The notes under the pieces were generated by a model, which saw only the letters and a program-made list of their open reading frames with translations, was not told where the DNA came from and did not search any database. A DNA stretch of 5,346 nt from Cytophagales bacterium (GTDB taxonomy: Bacteria; Bacteroidota; Bacteroidia; Cytophagales; Cyclobacteriaceae): the NCBI GenBank assembly GCA_029262935.1, contig JAJCYK010000113.1:1-5346 (forward strand). Direction: 5' to 3'. Both the position numbers and the translations under genes were made by a program. How positions within the stretch are numbered: position 1 is the first letter of the stretch; each line of letters opens with the position of its first letter. Positions 1-5,346 of the stretch are shown here, piece by piece.

Positions 1-263
1 AGACGAACTTCATTTTGGTATTGCTAGAGTACGACTTTGATGTATAAAAACGGTAAACCATTTCTTATGTAGCGATTGAGGTTCTTGATGTCATGATGCA
101 CTTTCCAGGCTAATGGTTGCATCCTGAAATCATAACAAACCAATTTTGATATTTCCAAACCTAACACACCCAGATATGGTTATGGGATCAAGAAGGAGGT
201 TAAGGATACAGCTGAAGGTCCTTTAATTTAATCATTCGGTTTATTTAACACTGGAACGGCTCT
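1..263. other. Left-edge region with no defensible gene
   Basis: This stretch lies downstream of the minus-strand esterase-family gene. The longest notable open stretch is on the minus strand from 179 to a TAG stop at 26-24 (51 codons). It has an internal ATG at 122-120 that would give a 32-residue peptide containing KVHHDIKNLNRYIRNG. I recognise no family in it and it may be chance. A short plus-strand frame from position 3 to a TAA at 45-47 could be the tail of a gene entering from the left, but it is too short to judge. A purine-rich AAGAAGGAGGT at about 189-199 resembles a ribosome binding site, but no start codon follows at a useful distance. No clear terminator hairpin was seen after the esterase-family stop codon. 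Confidence 0.4.
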
Positions 264-1535
264 TCATTTCCAAAATGCCTTTCTGCGATTTGGCTCCATG
301 GTCTTAATAAACAAAAGCCCGTCTAAAATATCCGGCCATATTGCTTTCATTTCCACTGCACCGATTGGTCGGCTAACAACTGAATCGCGCATTAACCAGT
401 AAGGACCTTTATGATTCTTGAAGTCAACAAACGCATATTCCAATCCTAATTGCTCAATATGTCTCTCTAAGGAGATATCTGAGGAGACAGTCAAAGTATC
501 CTCTTCATACCCAAACCCATCTGGCCAAGGACCTCTACTGGTTATTCCCTCATATTCAGTTGTGCCCAAAATGTAGATTTCTTGTTCCATTTGCTCAACG
601 ACTAGGTTGCCAGCAGTGGTATAGCCATATTCGTACTTAAAATCCATTTGCGTATTAATTTGCCAGGGGTTTTTAATAAAATGCCGTAGGGCACCCCAAC
701 AGATTATTCTATCATTTGGAAAATAGTCATTGGCCAGCCACAAAATATTATCCGCCATTATACTGTCCCTAGCATGCTGTTGCTCAGACCACCTACTTCT
801 ATTGGTCTGGTCCCGAACATTTATAAACCATCTTAAATAGAATTTTAGTTCTTCATTTGTGCTAGTTTGAGATTCAATTCTTAGTTTTTCAATAACTTCA
901 TTTAACTCCTGATTGAATCTGTCCTTCATCTTCTTTTCCGGTTTCCATCTAGCAAATAAATATCGGGGATCAACAAGTTTTGCCAGTACATCGAACAGGC
1001 TGGGATAATCAGCGGTGTCCAACTTTAACTTAAGAAAAAAATCATTTAATCGCGGTTTAAAATTATGTCGTGTATGGCCGTCCTCAATTTGGGAGTCGAA
1101 ACCTACAATTTTTAAATTTGGTTTTTCAAAAAGGTATTGCCAAAGGGGGTAACACTGTTCACTGTGAGCCCATACTTTCATGATGCCAAACCGGATATCG
1201 TTCCAATAGTTTCCTGTATCTAAAGCCAGCTTATGATCTTGGAGCATTTTTCCGGAGAACATTTGAGATTCCATGGCCAACGTATTGAAACCCATTTCTT
1301 CATGCAGAAATTTAACAAGCCTTACTCTTGCAGCGATTGAAGATCCATCGCCGTGATTCTGTTCTCCGAGCATCACAATCCTCGCATTACCTATGGCTTT
1401 TTTTAATGGTTGTAAGTCTGAAAATTCAATGTCATTCGGACTTATGGATTTTATTGGAATTACAAAGTCCTCAACTGGTTCTGGTGAACAACTGAGGACA
1501 ATTAAAAATAATAGAATAGCCTTGATTTGGTTCAA
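264..1535 (-). CDS. Erythromycin esterase family lipoprotein
   Basis: This 423-residue protein is a predicted hydrolase of the erythromycin esterase (Ere-like) family. Residues 1-16 form a lipoprotein signal: a basic start, a hydrophobic run, then VLSC with C16 as the lipidated cysteine, so it should be exported and membrane-anchored. The mature part shows the family landmarks in order: GEQNHG at 57-62 (E58, H61 as the usual catalytic pair), R70, the LAMES strand with E89, RDSIMADN at 256-263, and the CWGALRH strand ending at H285. Relative to the classical WAHNxH motif the first histidine is replaced by A282. The Glu four residues after the catalytic His in many relatives is S65 here. Both suggest a subfamily distinct from true macrolide esterases, so the substrate is unknown and resistance should not be assumed. 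The start is TTG at 1535-1533; the next in-frame ATG (M55) would remove the signal peptide. A CTG at 1553-1551, just after an in-frame TGA, is an alternative. It is divergent from the next gene. Confidence 0.88.
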   Translation of the reverse strand: MNQIKAILLFLIVLSCSPEPVEDFVIPIKSISPNDIEFSDLQPLKKAIGNARIVMLGEQNHGDGSSIAARVRLVKFLHEEMGFNTLAMESQMFSGKMLQDHKLALDTGNYWNDIRFGIMKVWAHSEQCYPLWQYLFEKPNLKIVGFDSQIEDGHTRHNFKPRLNDFFLKLKLDTADYPSLFDVLAKLVDPRYLFARWKPEKKMKDRFNQELNEVIEKLRIESQTSTNEELKFYLRWFINVRDQTNRSRWSEQQHARDSIMADNILWLANDYFPNDRIICWGALRHFIKNPWQINTQMDFKYEYGYTTAGNLVVEQMEQEIYILGTTEYEGITSRGPWPDGFGYEEDTLTVSSDISLERHIEQLGLEYAFVDFKNHKGPYWLMRDSVVSRPIGAVEMKAIWPDILDGLLFIKTMEPNRRKAFWK

Positions 1536-1696
1536 AACTTTTTGAGATAACAGTCAAGAAGGACTTTAACTTTAGAACGGAGAGAGGTGTCCTTTATTTC
1601 GAATTAAATGATTGGTATTTAAAATCCTGAGTTTTAATTAACTACGCAGATCATTTTAAAACGCATTTGACTGGATTGCACCATAACGTAATTTAA

Positions 1697-1723
1697 TGTC
1701 ACATTAGGGTAAATAGTTGTCAC
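1697..1723. repeat. Pair of TGTCAC direct repeats, 21 bases apart
   Basis: TGTCAC occurs at 1697-1702 and 1718-1723, a start-to-start distance of 21 bases (about two helical turns). Both lie in the divergent intergenic region. Such spacing suits a regulator binding one face of the DNA, but six-base repeats can arise by chance and no regulator gene is in view. Confidence 0.25.
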
Positions 1724-1775
1724 GAAGCGAATTTATTTGTTTTTAAATTCACTAAGTTCTTCTTGAAATAATTAG

Positions 1776-1850
1776 ATAGAATCAGTATGCCCCATCTGCT
1801 ACTTTATAGAATCTGAAATGATTTTCTACTAGGTTTAATGGTAATTCTAT
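1776..1850. repeat. ATAGAAT repeat cluster upstream of the serine hydrolase gene
   Basis: ATAGAAT occurs directly at 1776-1782 and 1806-1812 (30 bases apart), and in inverted form as ATTCTAT at 1844-1850. A related GTAGAAT follows at 1864-1870. The second and third copies could pair as a 7-base stem around a 31-base loop, although spaced operator copies are an equal possibility. The cluster ends about 70 bases before the plus-strand start codon. The AT-rich background raises the odds of coincidence. Confidence 0.3.
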
Positions 1851-1877
1851 CAGATACTCGATCGTAGAATTTAGAAA

Positions 1878-1922
1878 ATGAATAACAGCCCAAAAGATCA
1901 AGTTTATAGTAACAAGAAATGA
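1878..1922 (+). CDS. Possible 14-codon leader ORF overlapping the next start
   Basis: An ATG at 1878 opens a 14-codon frame (MNNSPKDQVYSNKK) whose TGA at 1920-1922 overlaps the ATG of the serine hydrolase gene in an ATGA arrangement. Such overlaps often mark translational coupling, and short leader ORFs can control a downstream gene. The peptide matches nothing I know. A frame this short with a suitably placed stop can easily be accidental, so this is a candidate only. Confidence 0.2.
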   Translation: MNNSPKDQVYSNKK

Positions 1923-3046
1923 TTAGAATATACTACCTCCTGATTATCTTGACAAATCTATCTATTGCAAGTTGTCAAGCACAAATACCTGAAAATCCTC
2001 TGGTTAGTAAAGTTCATGTTCAACTTGACAGTTTATTGATAAATCCAGAAATTGAAACTGTTACTTTCGGATTAATTGCCAATGGTGAGATTTCTAAAAT
2101 TCATAAGGGATTACTGCTAAATGGGAAAAGCCCAACTGATGAAACACTATACGAAATTGCTTCCATCACAAAAACGTTCACAGGTACTTTATTGGCCCAA
2201 GCAATAGTCGAGAGAAAAGTCAAAATTGACGATGATGTTCGTAAGTATTTAACTGATAGCCTTCCCGGCTTACAATACGATGGCCATCCAATCACTTTTC
2301 GTAACTTGGTTACCCATCAGAGTGGCCTACCCAATATGCTCCCCAATGTAGATGGCCTTTTTGATAACCCAGATTGGGATAAGCTACCTTACGAAATTAA
2401 CCGACTTCAAAAGGACTTTTCGAAGGAACAGTTCTTCCAAGCACTAGTTAGTATTAAACTAGATACAATGCCTGGACACAAATTTAGCTATTCGAATGTC
2501 GGAGCAAATTTGTTAGGTTACCTTTTGGAAGCGATTTTCGAGAAGTCCTATGAGGAAATCTTAAAAGAGAAGATTCTGATACCTCTAGGTATGAATAATA
2601 CGTTTTTAGGTATTTCCGATGAAGTCAAGAATAATTTAGCAATTGGTCAAAATTCCTACAAATCCGAGATGCCATTTCGAGTAATTAAGGAAATGAGTGC
2701 AGAAGGCGGGATTATTTCCAATGTTGATGATATGATGAAATATTTAAAGTTTCACCTAGACCATGGCAGCGATGTCATATCTATGTCCCATCAGGAGATG
2801 TGGGATGGGAAATATGGTGACTTTGAAGCTGGGCTATTTTGGCAAATATTTAAGAACGGGGGAAAGCCTGTTAAGATTTTTCAAAATGGTGGTGCATTTG
2901 GCACATCAAGTTGGATTACTTTGATACCGGAGCAAGGAATGGGATTATTCATTGTAACTAATGTATCCGGGCCGACAATTCATCAAAAGCTAAATGAAAC
3001 CGTAGATAAAATACTAGACGAGTTGGCCAACGAAGTTAATCGATAG
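1919..3046 (+). CDS. Serine hydrolase, class C beta-lactamase/DD-peptidase fold, lipoprotein
   Basis: This 375-residue protein belongs to the beta-lactamase-related serine hydrolases (class C beta-lactamase, R61-type DD-peptidase and esterase-like relatives). Residues 1-19 are a lipoprotein signal ending IASC, with C19 as the lipidated cysteine, so it should act in the envelope. The active-site motifs are S82-I-T-K85 (SxxK: nucleophile and general base) and Y191-S-N193 (YxN). VTHQSGLPN at 131-139 and the PLGMNNT segment at 222-228 are further family landmarks. The third motif, usually KTG or HxG near the C-terminal strand, reads Q322-N-G324 within FQNGGAFG, so the expected basic or His residue is Gln. 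The length fits a single catalytic domain without a C-terminal extension. The family includes peptidoglycan-peptide hydrolases, esterases and D-amino-acid peptidases; the substrate cannot be read from the sequence and beta-lactam hydrolysis is not implied. The ATG at 1919 follows an A-rich leader typical of Bacteroidota. The gene is divergent from the esterase-family gene and about 200 bases upstream of a same-strand S41 peptidase. Confidence 0.9.
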   Translation: MIRIYYLLIILTNLSIASCQAQIPENPLVSKVHVQLDSLLINPEIETVTFGLIANGEISKIHKGLLLNGKSPTDETLYEIASITKTFTGTLLAQAIVERKVKIDDDVRKYLTDSLPGLQYDGHPITFRNLVTHQSGLPNMLPNVDGLFDNPDWDKLPYEINRLQKDFSKEQFFQALVSIKLDTMPGHKFSYSNVGANLLGYLLEAIFEKSYEEILKEKILIPLGMNNTFLGISDEVKNNLAIGQNSYKSEMPFRVIKEMSAEGGIISNVDDMMKYLKFHLDHGSDVISMSHQEMWDGKYGDFEAGLFWQIFKNGGKPVKIFQNGGAFGTSSWITLIPEQGMGLFIVTNVSGPTIHQKLNETVDKILDELANEVNR

Positions 3047-3211
3047 AGGAATTGGAAGACGATTTAGATTAATGTGCTTTTAATTTAACTCCAAATTCAA
3101 AAACTCAAGGTTTCATCTCCATCTGATGTATGGGTAGATGGTTGGATCCGACTAGGTCCTCAAACGCGCTCTATATTTACCTCAAAAAATCAAAGGTAAG
3201 CGCTTTATTTA

Positions 3212-3238
3212 ATGCAACCTTTAAAGTGAAAGGTGCAT
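3212..3238 (+). promoter_or_regulatory. Hairpin just upstream of the S41 peptidase start
   Basis: ATGCAACCTTT (3212-3222) can pair with AAAGGTGCAT (3229-3238), giving ten base pairs with one bulged A and a six-base loop. It ends nine bases before the ATG at 3248 and buries an in-frame GTG (3233-3235) and the purine-rich AAAGGTG. A second AAAGGT at 3192-3197 could compete for ACCTTT (3217-3222), though with a 19-base loop and only six pairs. The hairpin could modulate translation, or could be a remnant without a role. Confidence 0.4.
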
Positions 3239-3247
3239 CAACGCTAT

Positions 3248-4777
3248 ATGAGGTATTCATTAATCATTGCTACGGTACTAGCTACAACATGCTATTCTTG
3301 TTCAAATGTTACAACTAAGGAACAGGAGATTACAAAAAAAGAGCTAGTGGTCCCTTATTCAGATATGGAAGGCTATTGGCTGCAAGAAGGGTATGGAGTC
3401 TACTTAGTGGTTTCCGATTCATTATATAAAATGTACGATATCACTGAGATATCTTGCCAACCTTCAGTATCCGGTTCTCTAAACAATTGGACCGATTCTT
3501 TAAGCACATTATTAGACTTATATTCCCTCGAGGAGTTCAATTCACGATCGATGATTCTCAAGTACGGCATTACAGCCTACCGGTTCAATCGACTGGAACA
3601 ACCCCTAGCAATTTGTGAAAATCCGATATTGGCTTCGGATGATCCGGAGCTTAATTTTGATGTACTATGGTACACATTCAAAGAAAATTATGCTTATTCT
3701 GAAGTGAGGAAGGTTGATTGGGATCAGATTTATAGCGATATCAGGCCAATTATCTCGAAGCATACGACAGCAGTGCAGCTCTATGGTTATATCAAAAATA
3801 TTTTGGATTCTATTCAAGATCAACACATCAGTTTTCGGGTTCCAAAGAACATTAGCGAGGCATACCTTGAAATGCAGGAAAAGTCAAATAAAGACACGAA
3901 TGTTAAGAATGAAAAAGAAGAAGCTATCGAACACAAAGAATATGACTATCCCTCCCTGCGCAGTGAGGCAATAGAAAGCATTCCGATTTTGTATAATCAA
4001 AATAATTTCAAAAGGTATCATAAAGATTTATTGATTTGGGGTAATCTGCAGGAAAACCTCGGCTATATCCAGATCAATGGCATGAATGGGTATACATTGG
4101 ACGTAAATGTACCAGATAGTCTTTCAAGTCAAGCTTATTGGCAAGAGCACTGGGCTCAAATATTTAGGGAAATTGAAATGGGGAGAACCTTAGGGCAATA
4201 TTTGAGGGGTGAATTAGCAGGGGTCAATGTAATGATGGATTCTGTTTTGAGTGAACTACCAAATAATATTATCATAGATTTAAGATTTAACCCAGGCGGT
4301 ACGGATCAAGTAGCACTTGATATTTTATCAAACTTCACCAACAAATCAACAAAACTCTTTACAAAGAAAATATGGATTGGTCATTCAGATTCATTCGAAA
4401 GTGATGTCTACGTACACCCTTCAAAAAAAATCTATGCTGGGAAAGTGGCATTATTAACTGGACCACAAACTGGCAGCTCTGCTGAAACAATGGTATTAGG
4501 CTCACTCAAATTGCCTAATATAATTAGGGTAGGATCAAGTACTATGGGAATATTTTCTGATGTTTTACAGAAAAAATTACCAAACGGATGGAGGTTTGGA
4601 CTGTCCAATGAAATATACGAAACAGAAGGCAAAGAAAACTATGAGTACAAAGGCATACCTCCTGATTTCGAAGTTAAATATTCCAAGGATTGGATATCGT
4701 TCTACAAATTATTTACTGAATTGAAAGAGGCCGATCCAGCGATTGAAAGAGCAATATCAATACTAAATAATCAGTAA
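3248..4777 (+). CDS. S41 family serine peptidase (PDZ-less, tricorn/IRBP-like core), exported
   Basis: This 509-residue protein (counted from the ATG at 3248) is a predicted C-terminal-processing-type serine peptidase. Residues 1-18 form a signal peptide; C18 in CYSC is the likeliest lipidation site, though that lipobox is weak and C15 is an alternative. Residues of about 35-120 form a separate N-terminal beta-rich domain (GYWLQEGYGVYL, ending near ITEISC) seen in one S41 subgroup. The S41 helical segment follows with FDVLWYTFKENYAY at 137-150 and DQH at 191-193, where H193 is the likely catalytic His. The core has DLRFNPGG (344-351), GSSAE (409-413) with S410 as probable nucleophile, and EYKGIPPD with E466. 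No Lys sits 25 residues after S410, so this resembles the tricorn/IRBP type and not the Ser-Lys CtpA type. No PDZ domain is evident; a charged linker occupies about 200-240. A GTG at 3233 would add five residues but lies inside a hairpin stem, so I prefer the ATG. The substrate is unknown. Confidence 0.88.
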   Translation: MRYSLIIATVLATTCYSCSNVTTKEQEITKKELVVPYSDMEGYWLQEGYGVYLVVSDSLYKMYDITEISCQPSVSGSLNNWTDSLSTLLDLYSLEEFNSRSMILKYGITAYRFNRLEQPLAICENPILASDDPELNFDVLWYTFKENYAYSEVRKVDWDQIYSDIRPIISKHTTAVQLYGYIKNILDSIQDQHISFRVPKNISEAYLEMQEKSNKDTNVKNEKEEAIEHKEYDYPSLRSEAIESIPILYNQNNFKRYHKDLLIWGNLQENLGYIQINGMNGYTLDVNVPDSLSSQAYWQEHWAQIFREIEMGRTLGQYLRGELAGVNVMMDSVLSELPNNIIIDLRFNPGGTDQVALDILSNFTNKSTKLFTKKIWIGHSDSFESDVYVHPSKKIYAGKVALLTGPQTGSSAETMVLGSLKLPNIIRVGSSTMGIFSDVLQKKLPNGWRFGLSNEIYETEGKENYEYKGIPPDFEVKYSKDWISFYKLFTELKEADPAIERAISILNNQ

Positions 4778-4786
4778 ATAGATTCA

Positions 4787-4834
4787 TTGGAGGTTGTTTA
4801 ATTAGTATTGATTTAAGCAATCAATATACTCCAA
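4787..4834 (+). terminator. Inverted repeat after the S41 gene, possible terminator
   Basis: Nine bases after the TAA stop, TTGGAG (4787-4792) can pair with CTCCAA (4829-4834). Inside it, TATTGATT (4806-4813) pairs perfectly with AATCAATA (4819-4826) around a five-base TAAGC loop. The position suits transcript end formation or 3' end protection between two convergent genes. The stem is AT-rich and no T-tract follows on either strand, so it is not a textbook intrinsic terminator. Confidence 0.35.
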
Positions 4835-5022
4835 AAGCCACGCTAAAGGACTATCTTCTTGCAGATTGTTAAGGTAAATAAATAGTCTGGTCAGATTTGA
4901 TTTTACTCTATGTATATGTGATTTTTGGTATACAAGGATATGTAGCATCCCTATTGATTAAATAACCTGCGTTTTATTTACAATGATTACTTTCCATTGG
5001 AACAAAGGAGATATACTTAGAT

Positions 5023-5346
5023 CTAATGATGGATCATGAGACTTGAATTCACTAGTTGGGAATCAATTTTATCAAAACAGTTTGAACAAATAAGATCAAA
5101 AGAATTGTGGAAATTACTTTGAGGAAAGCTTGACACCATTAAGCATCTTTTTGTGGTATCACAGTGTTTTAAACCAAGAATATGTAAGAATTCGTGCTTT
5201 GCGGCCTTTATGAATTGAAATTCGAAGGATAACCCCAATGCAGCACATTCAGTTCTTATCTTTTTTGAGGATACAACACCAAGTTGTATGTTCATATTAG
5301 TGAAGCCCCTCAATTCACCTGAAGGGTGCTCCTTAAAAAATAGTTT
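5023..5346 (-). CDS. Archaemetzincin-like zinc metallopeptidase (M54), C-terminal part
   Basis: The frame is open from the right window edge to a TAG at 5025-5023, so only the last 107 codons are visible and the true start lies beyond 5346. TTG (5313) and ATG (5295) codons inside it are not credible starts because the domain continues upstream of them. Counting from the edge, residues 51-61 read HEFLHILGLKH, the metzincin zinc site HExxHxxGxxH (H51, H55 and H61 as ligands, E52 catalytic). C62, C68-L-M70 (the Met-turn) and C87-S-N-C90 follow, which is the archaemetzincin signature with its extra cysteine zinc site. GVVSSKKI (23-30) fits the strand before the zinc helix. As I recall the family pattern, spacings are Cx4C and Mx17C; here they are five and sixteen, so the loops differ slightly. 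The visible part is perhaps half of a normal family member. Cellular location and substrate are unknown, as for most bacterial members. The gene is convergent with the S41 gene, across a 245-base gap with no other gene seen. Confidence 0.8.
   Translation of the reverse strand, partial: KLFFKEHPSGELRGFTNMNIQLGVVSSKKIRTECAALGLSFEFQFIKAAKHEFLHILGLKHCDTTKRCLMVSSFPQSNFHNSFDLICSNCFDKIDSQLVNSSLMIHH

Larger units (their letters stand above)
1536..1918. promoter_or_regulatory. Divergent intergenic region (promoters not resolved)
   Basis: This 383-base AT-rich gap separates two genes transcribed away from each other, so promoters for both should lie here. I looked for the Bacteroidota pattern (TTTG, then TAnnTTTG about 20 bases on) on both strands and found no convincing match. 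The region holds two TGTCAC direct repeats, a set of ATAGAAT repeats and a short leader ORF next to the plus-strand start, each listed separately. No RNA gene was recognised. Confidence 0.45.

Noticed and set aside
24..179. 51-codon minus-strand open stretch near the left edge, containing KVHHDIKNLNRYIRNG
   Set aside because: It is short, has its only ATG 20 codons in, and shows no recognisable motif. Neighbouring frames give no continuation that would support a broken gene.
189..199. AAGAAGGAGGT, a strong Shine-Dalgarno-like string on the plus strand
   Set aside because: No start codon with an open frame follows within a usable distance, and Bacteroidota rarely rely on such sites.
3119..3141. 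CCATCT/AGATGG stem after the serine hydrolase gene
   Set aside because: Only six base pairs with an 11-base loop, over 70 bases past the stop and no T-run, so it is too weak to call a terminator.
3130..3318. 62-codon plus-strand open frame starting at ATG 3130
   Set aside because: It overlaps the signal-peptide region of the S41 gene in another frame, resembles no family, and its second half is the out-of-frame reading of that gene.
3714..3974. 86-codon frame inside the S41 gene
   Set aside because: It is an out-of-frame shadow of a gene with clear catalytic motifs.
4849..4887. GACTAT/ATAGTC inverted repeat
   Set aside because: Six bases separated by 27, with no supporting context.
4992..5002. 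TTCCATTGGAA palindrome downstream of the metallopeptidase gene
   Set aside because: A one-base centre cannot form a hairpin loop, and a single short palindrome is expected by chance.

Overview
The window looks like chromosomal DNA from a member of the Bacteroidota, probably a marine or soil Cytophagia/Flavobacteriia-type bacterium. The evidence is the AT-rich composition, A-rich translation starts instead of strong Shine-Dalgarno sites, wide intergenic gaps, and three successive genes whose products begin with lipoprotein signal peptides. The genus cannot be told from this sequence.

Layout, left to right. Positions 1-263 hold no gene I can defend, only a 51-codon open stretch on the minus strand. 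At 264-1535 (minus) is an erythromycin-esterase-family lipoprotein with an apparent TTG start. A 383-base gap (1536-1918) separates it from a divergently transcribed gene. The gap should hold both promoters and contains several short repeated motifs plus a 14-codon leader ORF that overlaps the next start codon. At 1919-3046 (plus) is a serine hydrolase of the class C beta-lactamase/DD-peptidase fold, also a predicted lipoprotein. After about 200 bases, including a hairpin just ahead of the start codon, comes a PDZ-less S41-family serine peptidase at 3248-4777 (plus), again with a signal peptide. An inverted repeat follows its stop codon. At the right edge, on the minus strand (5023-5346 and beyond), is the C-terminal part of an archaemetzincin-like (M54) zinc metallopeptidase.

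How the genes relate. All four recognisable genes are hydrolases or probable hydrolases. Three should be exported and lipid-anchored in the cell envelope; the metallopeptidase is cut by the window edge, so its N-terminus and location are unknown. The two plus-strand genes could be co-transcribed, but the roughly 200-base gap and the hairpin between them leave this open. The gene order does not define a known system. No mobile element, CRISPR array, tRNA, rRNA or phage gene was seen. The most useful second looks are the metallopeptidase, which has altered cysteine spacing; the departures from textbook active-site motifs in the esterase-family and beta-lactamase-fold proteins; and the hairpin upstream of the S41 gene.
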